Below, in pieces: positions 20,472-30,310 of a stretch of DNA of 64,000 bases. The stretch comes from Chlorobaculum limnaeum (GTDB lineage Bacteria; Bacteroidota; Chlorobiia; Chlorobiales; Chlorobiaceae). A program made the translations under genes and the position numbers. The notes under the pieces were generated by a model that made no database searches, had not been told where the DNA came from, and worked only from the letters and a program-made list of their open reading frames with translations. How positions within the stretch are numbered: the stretch's first letter is position 1; each line of letters begins with the position of its first letter. Location of the stretch: assembly GCF_001747405.1 (NCBI RefSeq), contig NZ_CP017305.1, positions 2,650,001-2,714,000 on the forward strand. The letters are read 5' to 3'.

Positions 20472-20831
20472 TTAAAAGATCAGGCCTGCTTCACGTGCGC
20501 CATCGGCAAGCGCCTTGATGCGACCGTGGTACCGGAATCCGTTCCTGTCGAAGACGACGCTGGAAATACCCTGAGCAAGAGCCTTCTCGGCAATCTGCTT
20601 GCCAATCATCGCACTCACTTCAGACTTGGTACCGGTGAGTCCGGCATTCTCTTTCGACATGGTCGATGCCGCCATGAGGGTCTTGCCGTTCTCGTCGTCG
20701 ATCAGCTGCGCATAGATCTGTGAAAGACTCCTGAAAACGCACAGTCTTGGCCGTTCCTGGTTGCCATGCACGACAGCCCTGCTGCGTGCCTTGATTTTCT
20801 GCCTGCGGGCAGCTTTATCTACTTGGCTCAT
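20472..20831 (-). CDS. rplR: 50S ribosomal protein L18
   Basis: L18 binds 5S rRNA and anchors it in the central protuberance. The 119-residue protein has the [20 protein letters not shown] segment, and ends [20 protein letters not shown] with AREAGLIF, the L18 signature. It lies between rplF and rpsE. Confidence 0.97.
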   Translation of the reverse strand: MSQVDKAARRQKIKARSRAVVHGNQERPRLCVFRSLSQIYAQLIDDENGKTLMAASTMSKENAGLTGTKSEVSAMIGKQIAEKALAQGISSVVFDRNGFRYHGRIKALADGAREAGLIF

Positions 20832-20890
20832 TATCTCTAACCGTATAAATGTTTTTTACCTGACTTGTTTCGCTTATCCGGCGGCGCGGC

Positions 20891-21430
20891 TTACTTGCCG
20901 GCAGCCTTGCCTTCCTTGCGACGGATGACTTCGCCTTCGTACTTGATACCTTTGCCGCGATACGGTTCAGGCTTCCTGAAAGAGCGAATCTTGGCGGCGA
21001 TCTGACCTACAAGAGCCTTGTCGATACCGCTGACAAGAACGGTGGTCGGATCCGGAACCTCGATCTTGATCTCGGCTGGAGCCTGGAAATAGATCATGTG
21101 CGAGTATCCGAGAGTAAGCGCTAGCAGGTCACCCTTGAGTTCGGCGCGATAACCGACGCCGGACATTTCGAGTTTGCGGGTGAACCCTTTGGTCACGCCC
21201 TCGACCATGTTGCTGACCAGCATCCGGTACAAACCGTGCATGGAGCGCGCGCGCTTGCTGTCGTCCTTCCTCTGGACGGTCACGGCGCCATCGGCAACCG
21301 AAACGATAACCTCATCGACCAGAGCCTGACAAAGCGCTCCCTTCGGACCGGTTACGTTGATCATATTGTCCTTGACCTCGACCTTAGCCTGATCAGCGAG
21401 CCTGATTGGCATTTTTCCTATTCTTGACAT
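20891..21430 (-). CDS. rplF: 50S ribosomal protein L6
   Basis: L6 supports the factor-binding site at the base of the L7/L12 stalk. The 179-residue protein starts SRIGKMPIRL and shows both L6 repeats, with the C-terminal PEPYRGKGIKYEGEVIRRKE signature. It lies between rpsH and rplR. Confidence 0.97.
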   Translation of the reverse strand: MSRIGKMPIRLADQAKVEVKDNMINVTGPKGALCQALVDEVIVSVADGAVTVQRKDDSKRARSMHGLYRMLVSNMVEGVTKGFTRKLEMSGVGYRAELKGDLLALTLGYSHMIYFQAPAEIKIEVPDPTTVLVSGIDKALVGQIAAKIRSFRKPEPYRGKGIKYEGEVIRRKEGKAAGK

Positions 21431-21459
21431 GGTAAACTGTTGCTCTATGGCTTATGAAA

Positions 21460-21855
21460 TTAATAAATACGGAACAGCACCTCGCCACCGACGTTCTGCT
21501 CGCGTGCTTCCTTGTCGGTCAGGATGCCTTTCGAGGTCGAAAGGATAAACAGACCAAGCCCGCCGAGGTATCTCTTGATATCCTTGCCCTGATAGACCCT
21601 GCGGCCGGGTTTGCTGACCCTTGAAATCTCCTTGATGGCGTGCTGGCCATCCTGCATGTATTTCAGCTCGACGCGGATGAAGGGAAACTGCTCGGAGGTG
21701 ATCACCGTGTAGTTCTTGATATATCCTTTATCGACAAGAAGCTTCGAGAGATTTTCCCTGACCCTGGTATAAGGAATATCGGTCGTCTTGTTTTTTGCAC
21801 TACCGGCATTTCTGATCCGGGTGATGAAATCGGCTATGGAATCCGTTACGGGCAT
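21460..21855 (-). CDS. rpsH: 30S ribosomal protein S8
   Basis: S8 binds the central domain of 16S rRNA and in E. coli represses the spc operon. The 131-residue protein begins [20 protein letters not shown] and ends with the [20 protein letters not shown] region, close to the usual GILTDREAR signature. It lies between rpsN and rplF. Confidence 0.97.
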   Translation of the reverse strand: MPVTDSIADFITRIRNAGSAKNKTTDIPYTRVRENLSKLLVDKGYIKNYTVITSEQFPFIRVELKYMQDGQHAIKEISRVSKPGRRVYQGKDIKRYLGGLGLFILSTSKGILTDKEAREQNVGGEVLFRIY

Positions 21856-21922
21856 GGCTCTAACAGTTGGTTACATTCGTAAATGAACAGACATCTTTCT
21901 CTTGATCTCCGCAGAGGCTCGC

Positions 21923-22192
21923 TTACCAGCTCGCCTTTCTGACACCAGGAAGCTTTCCTTCGAGGGCCAGCTTGCGGAACATGTGGCGGCAAAGCCCGAA
22001 CTTCTGGTAGTTACCGCGACCACGTCCAGTCAGGACGCAACGGGTGCGAACCCGAGTAGCTGAACTGTCTCTCGGAAGCTGGCTCAGAGCCTGGTAATCG
22101 CCTGCCGCTTTCAGCTCCTCACGCTTAGCCGCATACTTTTCGACGAGCTTCTTCCTCTTTTCGTTTCGCGCAATGATGCTTTTCCTTGCCAT
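21923..22192 (-). CDS. rpsN: 30S ribosomal protein S14 (zinc-free form)
   Basis: An 89-residue S14 with the C-terminal signature [20 protein letters not shown] and [18 protein letters not shown]. It lacks the two CxxC pairs of the short zinc-binding form, so it is the long C-minus type. It lies 18 bases after rplE, the standard order. Confidence 0.96.
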   Translation of the reverse strand: MARKSIIARNEKRKKLVEKYAAKREELKAAGDYQALSQLPRDSSATRVRTRCVLTGRGRGNYQKFGLCRHMFRKLALEGKLPGVRKASW

Positions 22193-22210
22193 CTTGGTAC
22201 AGGGCTATGA

Positions 22211-22798
22211 TTATTGGTTCTTTTTCTTGAACGGCATGCCGAGCAGGGTGAGCAGCTCGTAAGCCTCTTCATCCGTTTTGGCTGAGGTGACGAAACTGAT
22301 ATCCATACCGTTGATTCTCGGCACCTTGTCGATGTCGATTTCAGGGAAGATAATCTGCTCGCGGATTCCTGCATTGTAATTTCCTCGGCCATCGAAGCTC
22401 GTATCGCTCAGGCCACGGAAGTCGCGAATCCTCGGCACGGCGACAGAGATGAAGCGATCGAGGAATTCGAACATGATCTTGCGGCGAAGGGTAACGCGGC
22501 AACCGATGGCCTGACCCTCGCGGAGCTTGAAGTTCGAGATAGCTTTCTTGGCTTTGCGAACCTGCGGCCTCTGGCCGGTGATCTGGCCGAGTTCCTGCAT
22601 GGCGGTTTCGAGCAGCTTCGGCTCCTGTGCGGCTTCACCGACACCGATGTTCACCGAAATCTTTTCGAGGCGGGGCACCATCATGATGCTCTTGTACTGG
22701 AATCGCTCCATCAGTTTCGGAACGACGGTCTCTCGATAGTAGACCTCAAGGCGGGCAGGCATTGCAATTTCCTGCTCTACACTCTCTTTTTTGGACAT
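22211..22798 (-). CDS. rplE: 50S ribosomal protein L5
   Basis: L5 binds 5S rRNA and touches the P-site tRNA. The 195-residue protein has the [13 protein letters not shown]-like segment ([20 protein letters not shown]), [20 protein letters not shown] and the [17 protein letters not shown] region. The first 18 residues are a slightly long N-terminal leader. It follows rplX by 62 bases. Confidence 0.97.
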   Translation of the reverse strand: MSKKESVEQEIAMPARLEVYYRETVVPKLMERFQYKSIMMVPRLEKISVNIGVGEAAQEPKLLETAMQELGQITGQRPQVRKAKKAISNFKLREGQAIGCRVTLRRKIMFEFLDRFISVAVPRIRDFRGLSDTSFDGRGNYNAGIREQIIFPEIDIDKVPRINGMDISFVTSAKTDEEAYELLTLLGMPFKKKNQ

Positions 22799-22860
22799 CT
22801 TTTCTTTTGCTTTTACACAGGATGGTCTGGGTCATCCTGCCTTTTTTAACGAAATCTCTG

Positions 22861-23103
22861 TCAGCTCTTTTTCACGTTGGAGGCATGAATCGGGAACTCA
22901 CGTTCGATGATCGTTCCCTGTGGCGTGCCCTGGGTCGGGCGCATGTGGCGCTTCCTGATGTTGACGCCCTCGATGATCACGCGGCCCTTCTGGGGGAACA
23001 CTTTCAGGACTTTACCTGATTTTCCCTTGTCGTTGCCGGCGATGACGGTGACCTCATCATTCTTCCTGACGTGGAGCTTGACCTTTTTAATACCAGTTTT
23101 CAT
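22861..23103 (-). CDS. rplX: 50S ribosomal protein L24
   Basis: L24 is an assembly initiator at the exit tunnel. The 80-residue protein has the KOW motif [20 protein letters not shown] and [17 protein letters not shown]. It is shorter than the E. coli protein (104) but similar to those of related phyla. A tRNA-Gly gene separates it from rplN, an unusual interruption of the spc operon. Confidence 0.95.
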   Translation of the reverse strand: MKTGIKKVKLHVRKNDEVTVIAGNDKGKSGKVLKVFPQKGRVIIEGVNIRKRHMRPTQGTPQGTIIEREFPIHASNVKKS

Positions 23104-23136
23104 GATTGACCTGTGTGATAGTAATTCATAAACGTG

Positions 23137-23209
23137 AGCGGGAGACGGGACTCGAACCCGCGACCAACAGCTTGGAAGGCTGTGACTCTACCAGCTGAGT
23201 TACTCCCGC
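23137..23209 (-). tRNA. tRNA-Gly (anticodon UCC)
   Basis: A complete cloverleaf can be drawn on the minus strand: acceptor arms GCGGGAG and CTCCCGC, D loop with AGCTGGTAGAG, anticodon stem ACAGC/GCTGT around loop CTTCCAA (anticodon TCC, reading GGA and GGG codons), and TPsiC arm GGGTTCGAGTCCC. The discriminator base is T and CCA is not encoded. It begins 10 bases after the rplN stop and ends 33 bases before rplX, on the same strand, so it must be cut out of the ribosomal-protein transcript unless it has its own promoter. Confidence 0.95.
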
Positions 23210-23219
23210 TGATCGGCTC

Positions 23220-23588
23220 TCAGAGAACTTCCGGAGCCAAAGATACGATTTTCATATATCTTTTGTCGCGAAGCTCGCGTGCGACAGGCCCAAAAATACG
23301 GGTGCCTCTCGGCTCGCCCTGAGCGTTGAGCAGCACGACGGCGTTTTCGTCGAACCTGATATAGGAGCCATCCTTTCTTTTCTGCTCCTTGACGCAGCGG
23401 ACAACGACCGCCTTGCAGACATCTTTCTTCTTGACGACGCCGCCAGGAACCGCAGCCTTGACCGATACCATGATCTGGTCACCAAGCGCGGCATAACGCC
23501 TGCCGGTACCGCCGAAAACATGAATACACCGTACTTTTTTCGCTCCGCTATTATCGGCGACAACCAGATTAGTCTCTTTCTGGATCAT
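23220..23588 (-). CDS. rplN: 50S ribosomal protein L14
   Basis: L14 forms an intersubunit bridge. The 122-residue protein starts [20 protein letters not shown] and has [20 protein letters not shown] and [20 protein letters not shown], all family signatures. It follows rpsQ; its stop codon lies ten bases before the tRNA-Gly gene. Confidence 0.97.
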   Translation of the reverse strand: MIQKETNLVVADNSGAKKVRCIHVFGGTGRRYAALGDQIMVSVKAAVPGGVVKKKDVCKAVVVRCVKEQKRKDGSYIRFDENAVVLLNAQGEPRGTRIFGPVARELRDKRYMKIVSLAPEVL

Positions 23589-23623
23589 CCTGCTTTAACC
23601 CCTGTTAAATGATAGTAAATCCG

Positions 23624-23908
23624 TTACTTGGCCTTTTCGACGATTTCAACAAGACGGCAGCTCTTGTTTTTGCTGAGCGGCCTGCACTCGGTGATTCTTA
23701 CAAGATCGCCGACGCCAGCCTCGTTTTTCTCGTCGTGAGCCATCAGGCGTGTAGTCTTCTTGAAATATTTCTTGTAGACCGGATGCTGAACCCTGCGCTC
23801 GACGGCAACGACAATACCTTTATCCATGCTGTCGCTTACAACCTTGCCCAACCAGCTTTTTTTCCTGCCTCTCGCTTCAGCTCCACTTGACATTGCTGCG
23901 TTGTCCAT
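23624..23908 (-). CDS. rpsQ: 30S ribosomal protein S17
   Basis: A 94-residue OB-fold protein that binds 16S rRNA early in assembly. Signatures are [39 protein letters not shown] and [20 protein letters not shown]. It lies between rpmC and rplN, the standard order at the S10-spc junction. Confidence 0.97.
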   Translation of the reverse strand: MDNAAMSSGAEARGRKKSWLGKVVSDSMDKGIVVAVERRVQHPVYKKYFKKTTRLMAHDEKNEAGVGDLVRITECRPLSKNKSCRLVEIVEKAK

Positions 23909-23960
23909 TTGTTTATTCTTCTTGTTGAAACCATTTATTGTTTACTGACGCACCCATCGA

Positions 23961-24167
23961 TCAGGCGTTGCTCTTTCCCTGCCTGTCGATCTGGGTGAGT
24001 CTGGTTTTCATCCGGGCGATATCCCGCTTCGAGTTACGGAACACCATCGGGTTCTGCGGCGGTTCGATTGCCTGGTAAAAGTTGATGTCGGCCAGCCTGT
24101 TTTCAAGCTCTTCGATCTTTGCGAGGAGCTCTTTCCTGTCCATGGCCACTATTTCATAGTTTTTCAT
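23961..24167 (-). CDS. rpmC: 50S ribosomal protein L29
   Basis: A 68-residue helical protein at the tunnel exit that helps form the docking site for trigger factor and SRP. Signatures are the Leu-rich ELLAKIEELENRLADINFYQ helix and the C-terminal RDIARMKTRLTQID. It lies between rplP and rpsQ. Confidence 0.95.
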   Translation of the reverse strand: MKNYEIVAMDRKELLAKIEELENRLADINFYQAIEPPQNPMVFRNSKRDIARMKTRLTQIDRQGKSNA

Positions 24168-24197
24168 AATACGCTTCTCTGGCGGTTAGATTGCACG

Positions 24198-24617
24198 TTA
24201 TCCTTCGTAATCGGGCCTGACGATGAACTTTGTCTTGATCGGCAGTTTTTTTGCGGCAAGCCTGAATGCCTCGGCGGCGACTTCACGCGGCACGCCATCT
24301 GCCTCGAACATTACGCGGCCCGGCTTGACGACGGCAACCCAGAACTCCGGGGAACCTTTACCGGAACCCATTCGGGTTTCGGCAGGCTTCTTCGAAACCG
24401 GCTTGTCAGGGAAAATCCTGATCCAGATTTTTCCGTCTCTCTTCATGTAACGGTTCATGGCGACGCGAGCGGCTTCGATCTGTCGGCTGGTGATCCATGC
24501 CGGCTCCAGAGCCTTCAGGCCGAAGGAACCAAACGAAACCGCGGTTCCACGCCCGGCGTTCCCCTTCATGCGGCCACGCTGCGTCTTTCTATATTGAACC
24601 CTCTTTGGCATTAACAT
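24198..24617 (-). CDS. rplP: 50S ribosomal protein L16
   Basis: L16 organises the A-site side of the peptidyl transferase region. The 139-residue protein starts [19 protein letters not shown] and shows [19 protein letters not shown] and [19 protein letters not shown]. An ATG two codons in is an alternative start. It lies between rpsC and rpmC. Confidence 0.97.
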   Translation of the reverse strand: MLMPKRVQYRKTQRGRMKGNAGRGTAVSFGSFGLKALEPAWITSRQIEAARVAMNRYMKRDGKIWIRIFPDKPVSKKPAETRMGSGKGSPEFWVAVVKPGRVMFEADGVPREVAAEAFRLAAKKLPIKTKFIVRPDYEG

Positions 24618-24665
24618 ACCGGCAACTCCATTCTCTGTTTCGAATTATATGGTATTAGTGACAGG

Positions 24666-25430
24666 TCAGGCTTTCTTTGCCGGACGGCGGCGGCGTTTCG
24701 CACCGCGGCCATCGCCACGTCCACCCCTGCCGCGAGAGTCGCCACGGCGCTCCTGCATTTTCTTCATTTCATCCTCTTCGATGGCATCGAGTCTCTGAAC
24801 GAGCACTTCGCCTTTGTACACCCAGACCTTGATACCGATAGCACCAGCGATAGTGTGAGCGGTCACGCTCGCGTAGTCGACATTGGCGCGGAGTGTGTGA
24901 AGCGGAATCTTGCCCTCTTTGTACTGCTCGGCACGGGCGATTTCAGCACCGCCGAGACGGCCTGCGCAACGAATCCTGACGCCCTCGGCTCCAGCCCTCA
25001 TGGCCTGCTGGATAGCCATTTTCATGGCGCGACGGAAAGAGACGCGGTTTTCGAGCTGATAAGCGATGTTCTCGCCGATGAGCTGCGCTTCGATTTCCGG
25101 TTTGATCACCTCGACAACGTCGATCTTGACCTCTTTGCCGGTGATGCGGGTCAGCTCCTGCGAGAGATTGTTGATCTCTTCGCCCTTGCGGCCAACGACA
25201 GCTCCGGGACGAGCGGCGTAGATATTGATCTTGATATGCTTGGTCGTGCGCTCGATAACAATTTTGGCAATACCGGCCTTCTCTTTTTTCAGCCTTGCCT
25301 GGACGTAGTTGCGGATAACCTGATCCTGCTTGATCTTTTCGGCGATAACCGGTCCGTCATCGTACCAGCGGGAAGTCCAGTCCTTGATGATTCCCAGCCT
25401 GAATCCGGTTGGATTAACTTTCTGACCCAA
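24666..25430 (-). CDS. rpsC: 30S ribosomal protein S3
   Basis: S3 lines the mRNA entrance and has helicase-like action with S4 and S5. The 254-residue protein has the N-terminal [20 protein letters not shown], a KH domain around [16 protein letters not shown] and the C-terminal domain. The last 25 or so residues are an Arg/Gly-rich tail ([20 protein letters not shown]) that extends beyond the E. coli protein. It lies between rplV and rplP. Confidence 0.97.
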   Translation of the reverse strand: MGQKVNPTGFRLGIIKDWTSRWYDDGPVIAEKIKQDQVIRNYVQARLKKEKAGIAKIVIERTTKHIKINIYAARPGAVVGRKGEEINNLSQELTRITGKEVKIDVVEVIKPEIEAQLIGENIAYQLENRVSFRRAMKMAIQQAMRAGAEGVRIRCAGRLGGAEIARAEQYKEGKIPLHTLRANVDYASVTAHTIAGAIGIKVWVYKGEVLVQRLDAIEEDEMKKMQERRGDSRGRGGRGDGRGAKRRRRPAKKA

Positions 25431-25444
25431 TGCTATCTCCTTAT

Positions 25445-25804
25445 TTATTTGGTTACCTTGTTTTCGAGCTTGTCCACGACGATGGTCAGGTGATTCGAAC
25501 GTTTGCGAATCCTGTAGGCACGGCCCATCGGAGCCGGAAGAAGCCTCTTGAGTGAAGGGCCTTCATCGACGAAGACCGCCTTCACGAAGAGCTCATTATC
25601 ATTGAGCCTTTCGTCGGGATTGAGCTGCGACCAGTTCGCAACAGCCGATTTGAGCGTAACCATCACGTTACGGGAGGCACTTTTGGTGGAGTTGTGCAGG
25701 ATGGCTTTCGCCTGATCGACCTGCTTGCCACGAACAAGGCCGGCCACGAGCCGCATTTTTCTGGGCGACGTCGGTGTATGCCGTAAAATTGCTTTAGCTT
25801 GCAT
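25445..25804 (-). CDS. rplV: 50S ribosomal protein L22
   Basis: L22 extends a loop into the exit tunnel and contributes to macrolide response and nascent-chain stalling. The 119-residue protein has [20 protein letters not shown]-like sequence near its start ([19 protein letters not shown]) and the C-terminal [20 protein letters not shown] loop. It lies between rpsS and rpsC. Confidence 0.97.
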   Translation of the reverse strand: MQAKAILRHTPTSPRKMRLVAGLVRGKQVDQAKAILHNSTKSASRNVMVTLKSAVANWSQLNPDERLNDNELFVKAVFVDEGPSLKRLLPAPMGRAYRIRKRSNHLTIVVDKLENKVTK

Positions 25805-25834
25805 GATATCTCTTACCTTTCCGCGTTATTCAGT

Positions 25835-26131
25835 TTATTTTTTCCTGGGTGCCGAACCGCCCTTTTCAGCCTTGCCGCCCGCATGGCCGCGGAACAACCT
25901 GGTCGGAGCGAATTCGCCAAGTTTGTGGCCGACCATGTTTTCGCTGACGTAAACCGGCACATGGGTCTTGCCGTTATGAACCGCTACGGTGTGACCGACA
26001 AAGTCAGGAGAGATCATCGAGCTTCTCGACCAGGTTTTCACCACCTTCTTCTCACCTTTGCTGTTCATATCAAGGATCCGCTTTTCCAGCTTGAATTCGA
26101 TGAACGGGCCCTTTTTCAGTGATCTTGGCAT
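25835..26131 (-). CDS. rpsS: 30S ribosomal protein S19
   Basis: S19 sits at the head of the 30S beside S13. The 98-residue protein starts [20 protein letters not shown] and contains [20 protein letters not shown] and [20 protein letters not shown]. It lies between rplB and rplV in S10-operon order. Confidence 0.97.
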   Translation of the reverse strand: MPRSLKKGPFIEFKLEKRILDMNSKGEKKVVKTWSRSSMISPDFVGHTVAVHNGKTHVPVYVSENMVGHKLGEFAPTRLFRGHAGGKAEKGGSAPRKK

Positions 26132-26164
26132 AATTCTCTCTGCTTGTTGTTTGTTTCCGCTTTG

Positions 26165-27004
26165 TTACTTGGCTTTTCTGCCGCGAACGATAAGCTTCGT
26201 CGAGGCTTTTTTCTTGTTCCGGGTCTTCTGACCTTTTGCAAGCTGACCCCACGGCGACTTCGGATGCTTGCGGCCACCGCCGGACTTTGATTTACCTTCA
26301 CCACCGCCCATCGGGTGATCGACCGGGTTCATGGCCATACCGCGAGTCTGTGGACGGATACCGAGCCAGCGGCTGCGTCCCGCCTTACCGAGGCTGATGT
26401 TTTCGTGCTCCGAATTGCCGATAACGCCAATAGTTGCACGGCACTCGACGCGTACTTTCCTGATTTCGCCTGAAGGCATCTTCAGGGTTGCGTAGAATCC
26501 TTCACGAGCGGCAAGCACTGCATATGAACCAGCTGACCTTGCCATCTGACCGCCCTTTCCGGCTCTCAGCTCGATGTTGTGCACATCGGAACCGATCGGA
26601 ATGTTTTTCAGAGGCATGGTGTTGCCTACCCTGATATCCACCTTTTCGCCGCTTTCGAGGCGGTCGCCGACCTTCAGACCTTTCGGGGCGAGAATATAAC
26701 GTTTTTCTCCATCAACATAATGAAGAAGTGCAATCCTGGCCGAACGGTTGGGATCATATTCGATAGCGGCAACTTTTGCTGGCACGTTGTCCTTGTTGCG
26801 CTTGAAATCGATGATACGGTAGAACCTCTTGTGACCGCCGCCCATGTGGCGGGAGGTCACGCGACCGTTGCTGTTGCGTCCTCCGGTTCTCTTGATCGGC
26901 ACAAGAAGGCTCTTCTCGGGCGCACTCTTGGTGATCTCATCGAAACCTGCATATGAGGCGAACCTTGTGCCCGGAGTGACCGGCGCTAATTTCCTGATTG
27001 CCAT
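26165..27004 (-). CDS. rplB: 50S ribosomal protein L2
   Basis: L2 is essential for subunit association and peptidyl transferase activity. The 279-residue protein has the central [20 protein letters not shown] segment and the C-terminal signature [20 protein letters not shown] with its catalytic-centre histidine. It lies between rplW and rpsS. Confidence 0.98.
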   Translation of the reverse strand: MAIRKLAPVTPGTRFASYAGFDEITKSAPEKSLLVPIKRTGGRNSNGRVTSRHMGGGHKRFYRIIDFKRNKDNVPAKVAAIEYDPNRSARIALLHYVDGEKRYILAPKGLKVGDRLESGEKVDIRVGNTMPLKNIPIGSDVHNIELRAGKGGQMARSAGSYAVLAAREGFYATLKMPSGEIRKVRVECRATIGVIGNSEHENISLGKAGRSRWLGIRPQTRGMAMNPVDHPMGGGEGKSKSGGGRKHPKSPWGQLAKGQKTRNKKKASTKLIVRGRKAK

Positions 27005-27033
27005 CGTACTATTTATCTATCCAGTTGATAATC

Positions 27034-27345
27034 TTATTTCTCGCTCTTTTCCGTCGGCTTGGCATAGTAGTCGATCGTCTGGCCGTCGCCAAGGGTCACG
27101 ACCGCTTTTTTCCAATCGTTCTTCTTTCCGGCGATGAGCCCCTTGCGGGTGTACTGCCGCTTTGACTTGCCGAGGCAGTTGATGGTGCGGATCGAGACCA
27201 CGTCAACGCCGAACTTCTCTTCGACCGCTTTCTTGATGTCGAACTTGTCGGCGTCCATCTTGACCTGGAACACATACTGGCCTTTCTGCTCGGTGAGTTT
27301 TGTGCTCTTTTCGGTCAGCCACGGCCGCAACAACGGGTTTTTCAT
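27034..27345 (-). CDS. rplW: 50S ribosomal protein L23
   Basis: L23 is at the tunnel exit and docks trigger factor and SRP. The 103-residue protein starts [20 protein letters not shown] and contains [20 protein letters not shown]. It lies between rplD and rplB. Confidence 0.97.
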   Translation of the reverse strand: MKNPLLRPWLTEKSTKLTEQKGQYVFQVKMDADKFDIKKAVEEKFGVDVVSIRTINCLGKSKRQYTRKGLIAGKKNDWKKAVVTLGDGQTIDYYAKPTEKSEK

Positions 27346-27378
27346 TGCAATCTTCTCCTTTTTACTGGCAAACGGTAA

Positions 27379-28005
27379 TTACCCTAATGTTTCTTCTATT
27401 TTCTGCAGGGCGGCCTTCTGGAAAAGCACGGCCTGGCTGTTGAGAATATCGTAGGTCGAAGCCTGCTCGGCAACCATGACGTTCAACTTCTCGATGTTCC
27501 TGCCCGATGTGCTGACCACGGCATCGTGGAACGGCATCAGGAGGAGAGTTTTCTTTTCGGCGAGACCGAGGTTTTTGAGCATATCTGCAACGGGGCGGGT
27601 CTTGATCGCTTCGAAGCTGAAATCTTCGATCACGACGATCTGTCCGGCTGCGGCCTTGGCGCTCAGCGCTGAACGGCGGGCAAGCTGCTTGACTTTGCGG
27701 TTGACCTTCTGCTCGTATGTGCGCGGCTGTGGGCCGAAAATCGTGCCGCCTCCGACCATGAGGCCGGAACGGGTCGATCCCTGGCGAGCGTTGCCGGTGC
27801 CCTTTTGGCGGAACGGCTTCTTGCCACCACCACGTACTTCGGCGCGGGTCTTCGCTTTATGAGTGCCCTGACGACGGTTGGCAAGAATTGCCTTCACATC
27901 CAGGTACATGGCATGTTCAGAAACTTCAACGGCGAAAATCTCATCGTTCAGCGTAACCACTTCACCGGTTTCTGCGCCTTTTATATTGAGCACTTTTAAT
28001 TCCAT
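27379..28005 (-). CDS. rplD: 50S ribosomal protein L4
   Basis: L4 reaches the exit tunnel and in E. coli regulates the S10 operon. The 208-residue protein shows the loop GTHKAKTRAEVRGGGKKPFR and QKGTGNARQGSTRSGLMVGG. I start it at ATG 28005 (MELKVLNIKGAETGEV); a further ATG at 28053 in the same frame would lengthen it into sequence that resembles no L4 protein and would overlap the end of rplC. Confidence 0.96.
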   Translation of the reverse strand: MELKVLNIKGAETGEVVTLNDEIFAVEVSEHAMYLDVKAILANRRQGTHKAKTRAEVRGGGKKPFRQKGTGNARQGSTRSGLMVGGGTIFGPQPRTYEQKVNRKVKQLARRSALSAKAAAGQIVVIEDFSFEAIKTRPVADMLKNLGLAEKKTLLLMPFHDAVVSTSGRNIEKLNVMVAEQASTYDILNSQAVLFQKAALQKIEETLG

Positions 28006-28024
28006 TGTTCTCTGCACTCTCCGT

Positions 28025-28654
28025 TTACTTGGTTGTTGAAACAATCTTGACATAGGAGTTCTTCGGGCCAGGCACTGCGCCTTTGACGACGATGATGTTG
28101 GACTCGGGCATAACCTTGACGATCACGAGATTTCTGGTCGTTTTGTTCTCTCCGCCCATTCTGCCAGCCATTCTGGTGCCCTTGAAGGTTCTCGAAGGAT
28201 CGGAAGAACCGCCAACCGAACCCGGCGCCCTGAGCCTGTCGGACTGACCGTGCGTTCTCGAACCACCACCGAAGTTGTGGCGCTTGACGACACCGGCAAA
28301 ACCTTTACCCTTGGTGACGCCGAGCACGTCGATCTTGTCGCCTTCCTTGAAGACATCGACCGGCACGGTAGCGCCAGCTACAAGCTCTTCGGCAATCAGG
28401 CTCTTGCTGATTTCGGATAAAATGTATCCGGGATTCTTGCCTGCTTTTTTATAGTGGCCTGCCAGAGGCTTGGAGACCTTTTTTTCATCACGCTCGCCAA
28501 AGCCGAGCTGATAGGCTTCATAGCCATCTTTTTCCGTGCTCTTTACCTGAGTCACATAACACGGCCCGGCCTGAATCACCGTGCAGGGAACAGCTTCACG
28601 TTTATCATTGTATAAACGGGTCATGCCGATTTTTTTCCCGAGAATCGCACCCAT
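28025..28654 (-). CDS. rplC: 50S ribosomal protein L3
   Basis: L3 is an early assembly protein that touches the peptidyl transferase centre. The 209-residue protein starts [20 protein letters not shown] and has [20 protein letters not shown] and [11 protein letters not shown]-like signature ([20 protein letters not shown]). It lies between rpsJ and rplD. Confidence 0.97.
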   Translation of the reverse strand: MGAILGKKIGMTRLYNDKREAVPCTVIQAGPCYVTQVKSTEKDGYEAYQLGFGERDEKKVSKPLAGHYKKAGKNPGYILSEISKSLIAEELVAGATVPVDVFKEGDKIDVLGVTKGKGFAGVVKRHNFGGGSRTHGQSDRLRAPGSVGGSSDPSRTFKGTRMAGRMGGENKTTRNLVIVKVMPESNIIVVKGAVPGPKNSYVKIVSTTK

Positions 28655-28688
28655 ATCCGATTAGCTTTTCTATTTACTTTAAAACACT

Positions 28689-29000
28689 TTATGACTTGAT
28701 TTCCACATCAACGCCGCTCGGAAGCTCGAGCTTCATGAGCATATCAATCGTTCTGGCCGTCGGGTTGATGATTTCGATCAACCTCTTGTGCGATGAAAAT
28801 GCGAACTGCTCACGGGATTTCTTGTCCACATGAGGTGAACGGTTGACCGTATAAACATGAGTTTTCGTGGGCAGCGGAATGGGGCCAAAAATGATGGCAT
28901 CCGTCTGCTTGACCACATCGATAATCTTCAAAGCCCACTTATCAACGAGGCTATGGTCGTAAGACTTGAGCTTTATCCTGATCTTTTGCTGAACAGCCAC
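28689..29000 (-). CDS. rpsJ: 30S ribosomal protein S10
   Basis: S10 is a head protein of the 30S and a partner of NusB in antitermination. The 103-residue protein has [20 protein letters not shown], the [20 protein letters not shown] motif and the C-terminal [15 protein letters not shown]. The start is the GTG at 29000 ([11 protein letters not shown]), since a longer frame runs back through a terminator-like hairpin. It is the first gene of the S10 operon. Confidence 0.95.
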   Translation of the reverse strand: MAVQQKIRIKLKSYDHSLVDKWALKIIDVVKQTDAIIFGPIPLPTKTHVYTVNRSPHVDKKSREQFAFSSHKRLIEIINPTARTIDMLMKLELPSGVDVEIKS

Positions 29001-29029
29001 TGGTCTATCCCTGTTTCGATGGTTTCTAT

Positions 29030-29060
29030 AAAAAAGGGGCGAGAGACGAGCCTCGCCCCG
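29030..29060 (-). terminator. Terminator-like hairpin between tuf and rpsJ
   Basis: On the minus strand a perfect 8-bp GC-rich stem (GGGGCGAG with CTCGCCCC, loop of eight) is followed by six Ts. It begins 18 bases after the tuf stop codon and lies 30 bases before rpsJ, so it could end or attenuate the str transcript before the S10 genes. Confidence 0.7.
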
Positions 29061-29077
29061 GGATAACAATCAATCGA

Positions 29078-30259
29078 TCACTCGACGATCTTGGTTACCG
29101 AACCGGCACCGACCGTGCGGCCGCCTTCACGGATAGCGAAGCGGAGGCTCTCCTCCATAGCAATAGGAGCGATCAGCTCGACATCGACGGAGAGGTTGTC
29201 ACCAGGCATAACCATTTCGACGCCCTCAGGAAGGGTCACCGAACCGGTAACATCGGTGGTTCTGAAGTAGAACTGCGGACGATAGCCGTTGAAGAACGGA
29301 GTGTGACGGCCACCCTCTTCTTTCTTCAGGATGTAAACCTCAGCCTTGAATTTGGTGTGAGGAGTGATCGAACCCGGCTTGGCGATAACCATGCCGCGCT
29401 CGAGCTCGGTCTTGTCAACACCGCGAAGGAGCAGACCGGCGTTGTCGCCTGCCACACCCTCGTCGAGGATTTTCTGGAACATTTCGATACCGGTAACGAC
29501 CGATTTGCGGGTCGGTTTGATACCGACGATCTCGATCTCTTCGCCAACCTTGACGCGGCCACGCTCGATACGGCCGGTACCCACGGTGCCACGGCCAGAG
29601 ATGGAAAACACGTCTTCGACCGGCATCAGGAACGGCTTGTCAACGTCGCGGACAGGCTGCGGAATGTAGTTGTCAACGGCATCCATGAGTTCCATGATCT
29701 GCTTCTCGCCTTCGGGCTCGCCGTTAAGAGCGGCCAGAGCGGAACCTTTGATGATCGGAATATCGTCGCCAGGGAAACCGTACTCGGTGAGGAGCTCGCG
29801 GAGTTCCATTTCGACCAGCTCGAGAAGTTCCGGATCGGCAATGTCAACCTTGTTGAGGAAGACGACCAGAGCGGGAACGTTCACCTGACGGGCAAGCAGG
29901 ATGTGCTCGCGGGTCTGAGGCATCGGGCCGTCGGTACCGGCAACGACGAGGATAGCGCCGTCCATCTGGGCAGCACCGGTGATCATGTTTTTGATGTAGT
30001 CAGCGTGACCGGGGCAGTCGATGTGCGCGTAGTGACGGTTTGCAGTCTGATACTCGACGTGTGCGGTCGAGATGGTGATACCGCGCTCTCTCTCTTCCGG
30101 AGCCTTGTCGATGTCGCCAAACTCACGGAAAGCGGCCATGCCCTGCTTGGCCAGAACGCTGGTGATTGCTGCGGTAAGAGTGGTTTTACCGTGGTCAACG
30201 TGACCGATTGTACCAATATTTACGTGGGGCTTATCCCTCTTGTATGACTCTTTAGCCAT
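29078..30259 (-). CDS. tuf: Elongation factor Tu
   Basis: EF-Tu delivers aminoacyl-tRNA to the ribosome. The 393-residue protein has [10 protein letters not shown] (P loop), [12 protein letters not shown] (switch I), DCPGHADY (switch II), NKVD (G4), and domains II and III with the RTTDVTGSV and PGDNLSV segments. It is the last gene of the str group, after fusA; whether a second tuf exists elsewhere cannot be judged here. Confidence 0.98.
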   Translation of the reverse strand: MAKESYKRDKPHVNIGTIGHVDHGKTTLTAAITSVLAKQGMAAFREFGDIDKAPEERERGITISTAHVEYQTANRHYAHIDCPGHADYIKNMITGAAQMDGAILVVAGTDGPMPQTREHILLARQVNVPALVVFLNKVDIADPELLELVEMELRELLTEYGFPGDDIPIIKGSALAALNGEPEGEKQIMELMDAVDNYIPQPVRDVDKPFLMPVEDVFSISGRGTVGTGRIERGRVKVGEEIEIVGIKPTRKSVVTGIEMFQKILDEGVAGDNAGLLLRGVDKTELERGMVIAKPGSITPHTKFKAEVYILKKEEGGRHTPFFNGYRPQFYFRTTDVTGSVTLPEGVEMVMPGDNLSVDVELIAPIAMEESLRFAIREGGRTVGAGSVTKIVE

Positions 30260-30310
30260 AACTCTTCTCCCTGTCGGTTATCTTTTTAGTGATGCGGTGA
30301 TGAAAAACTG

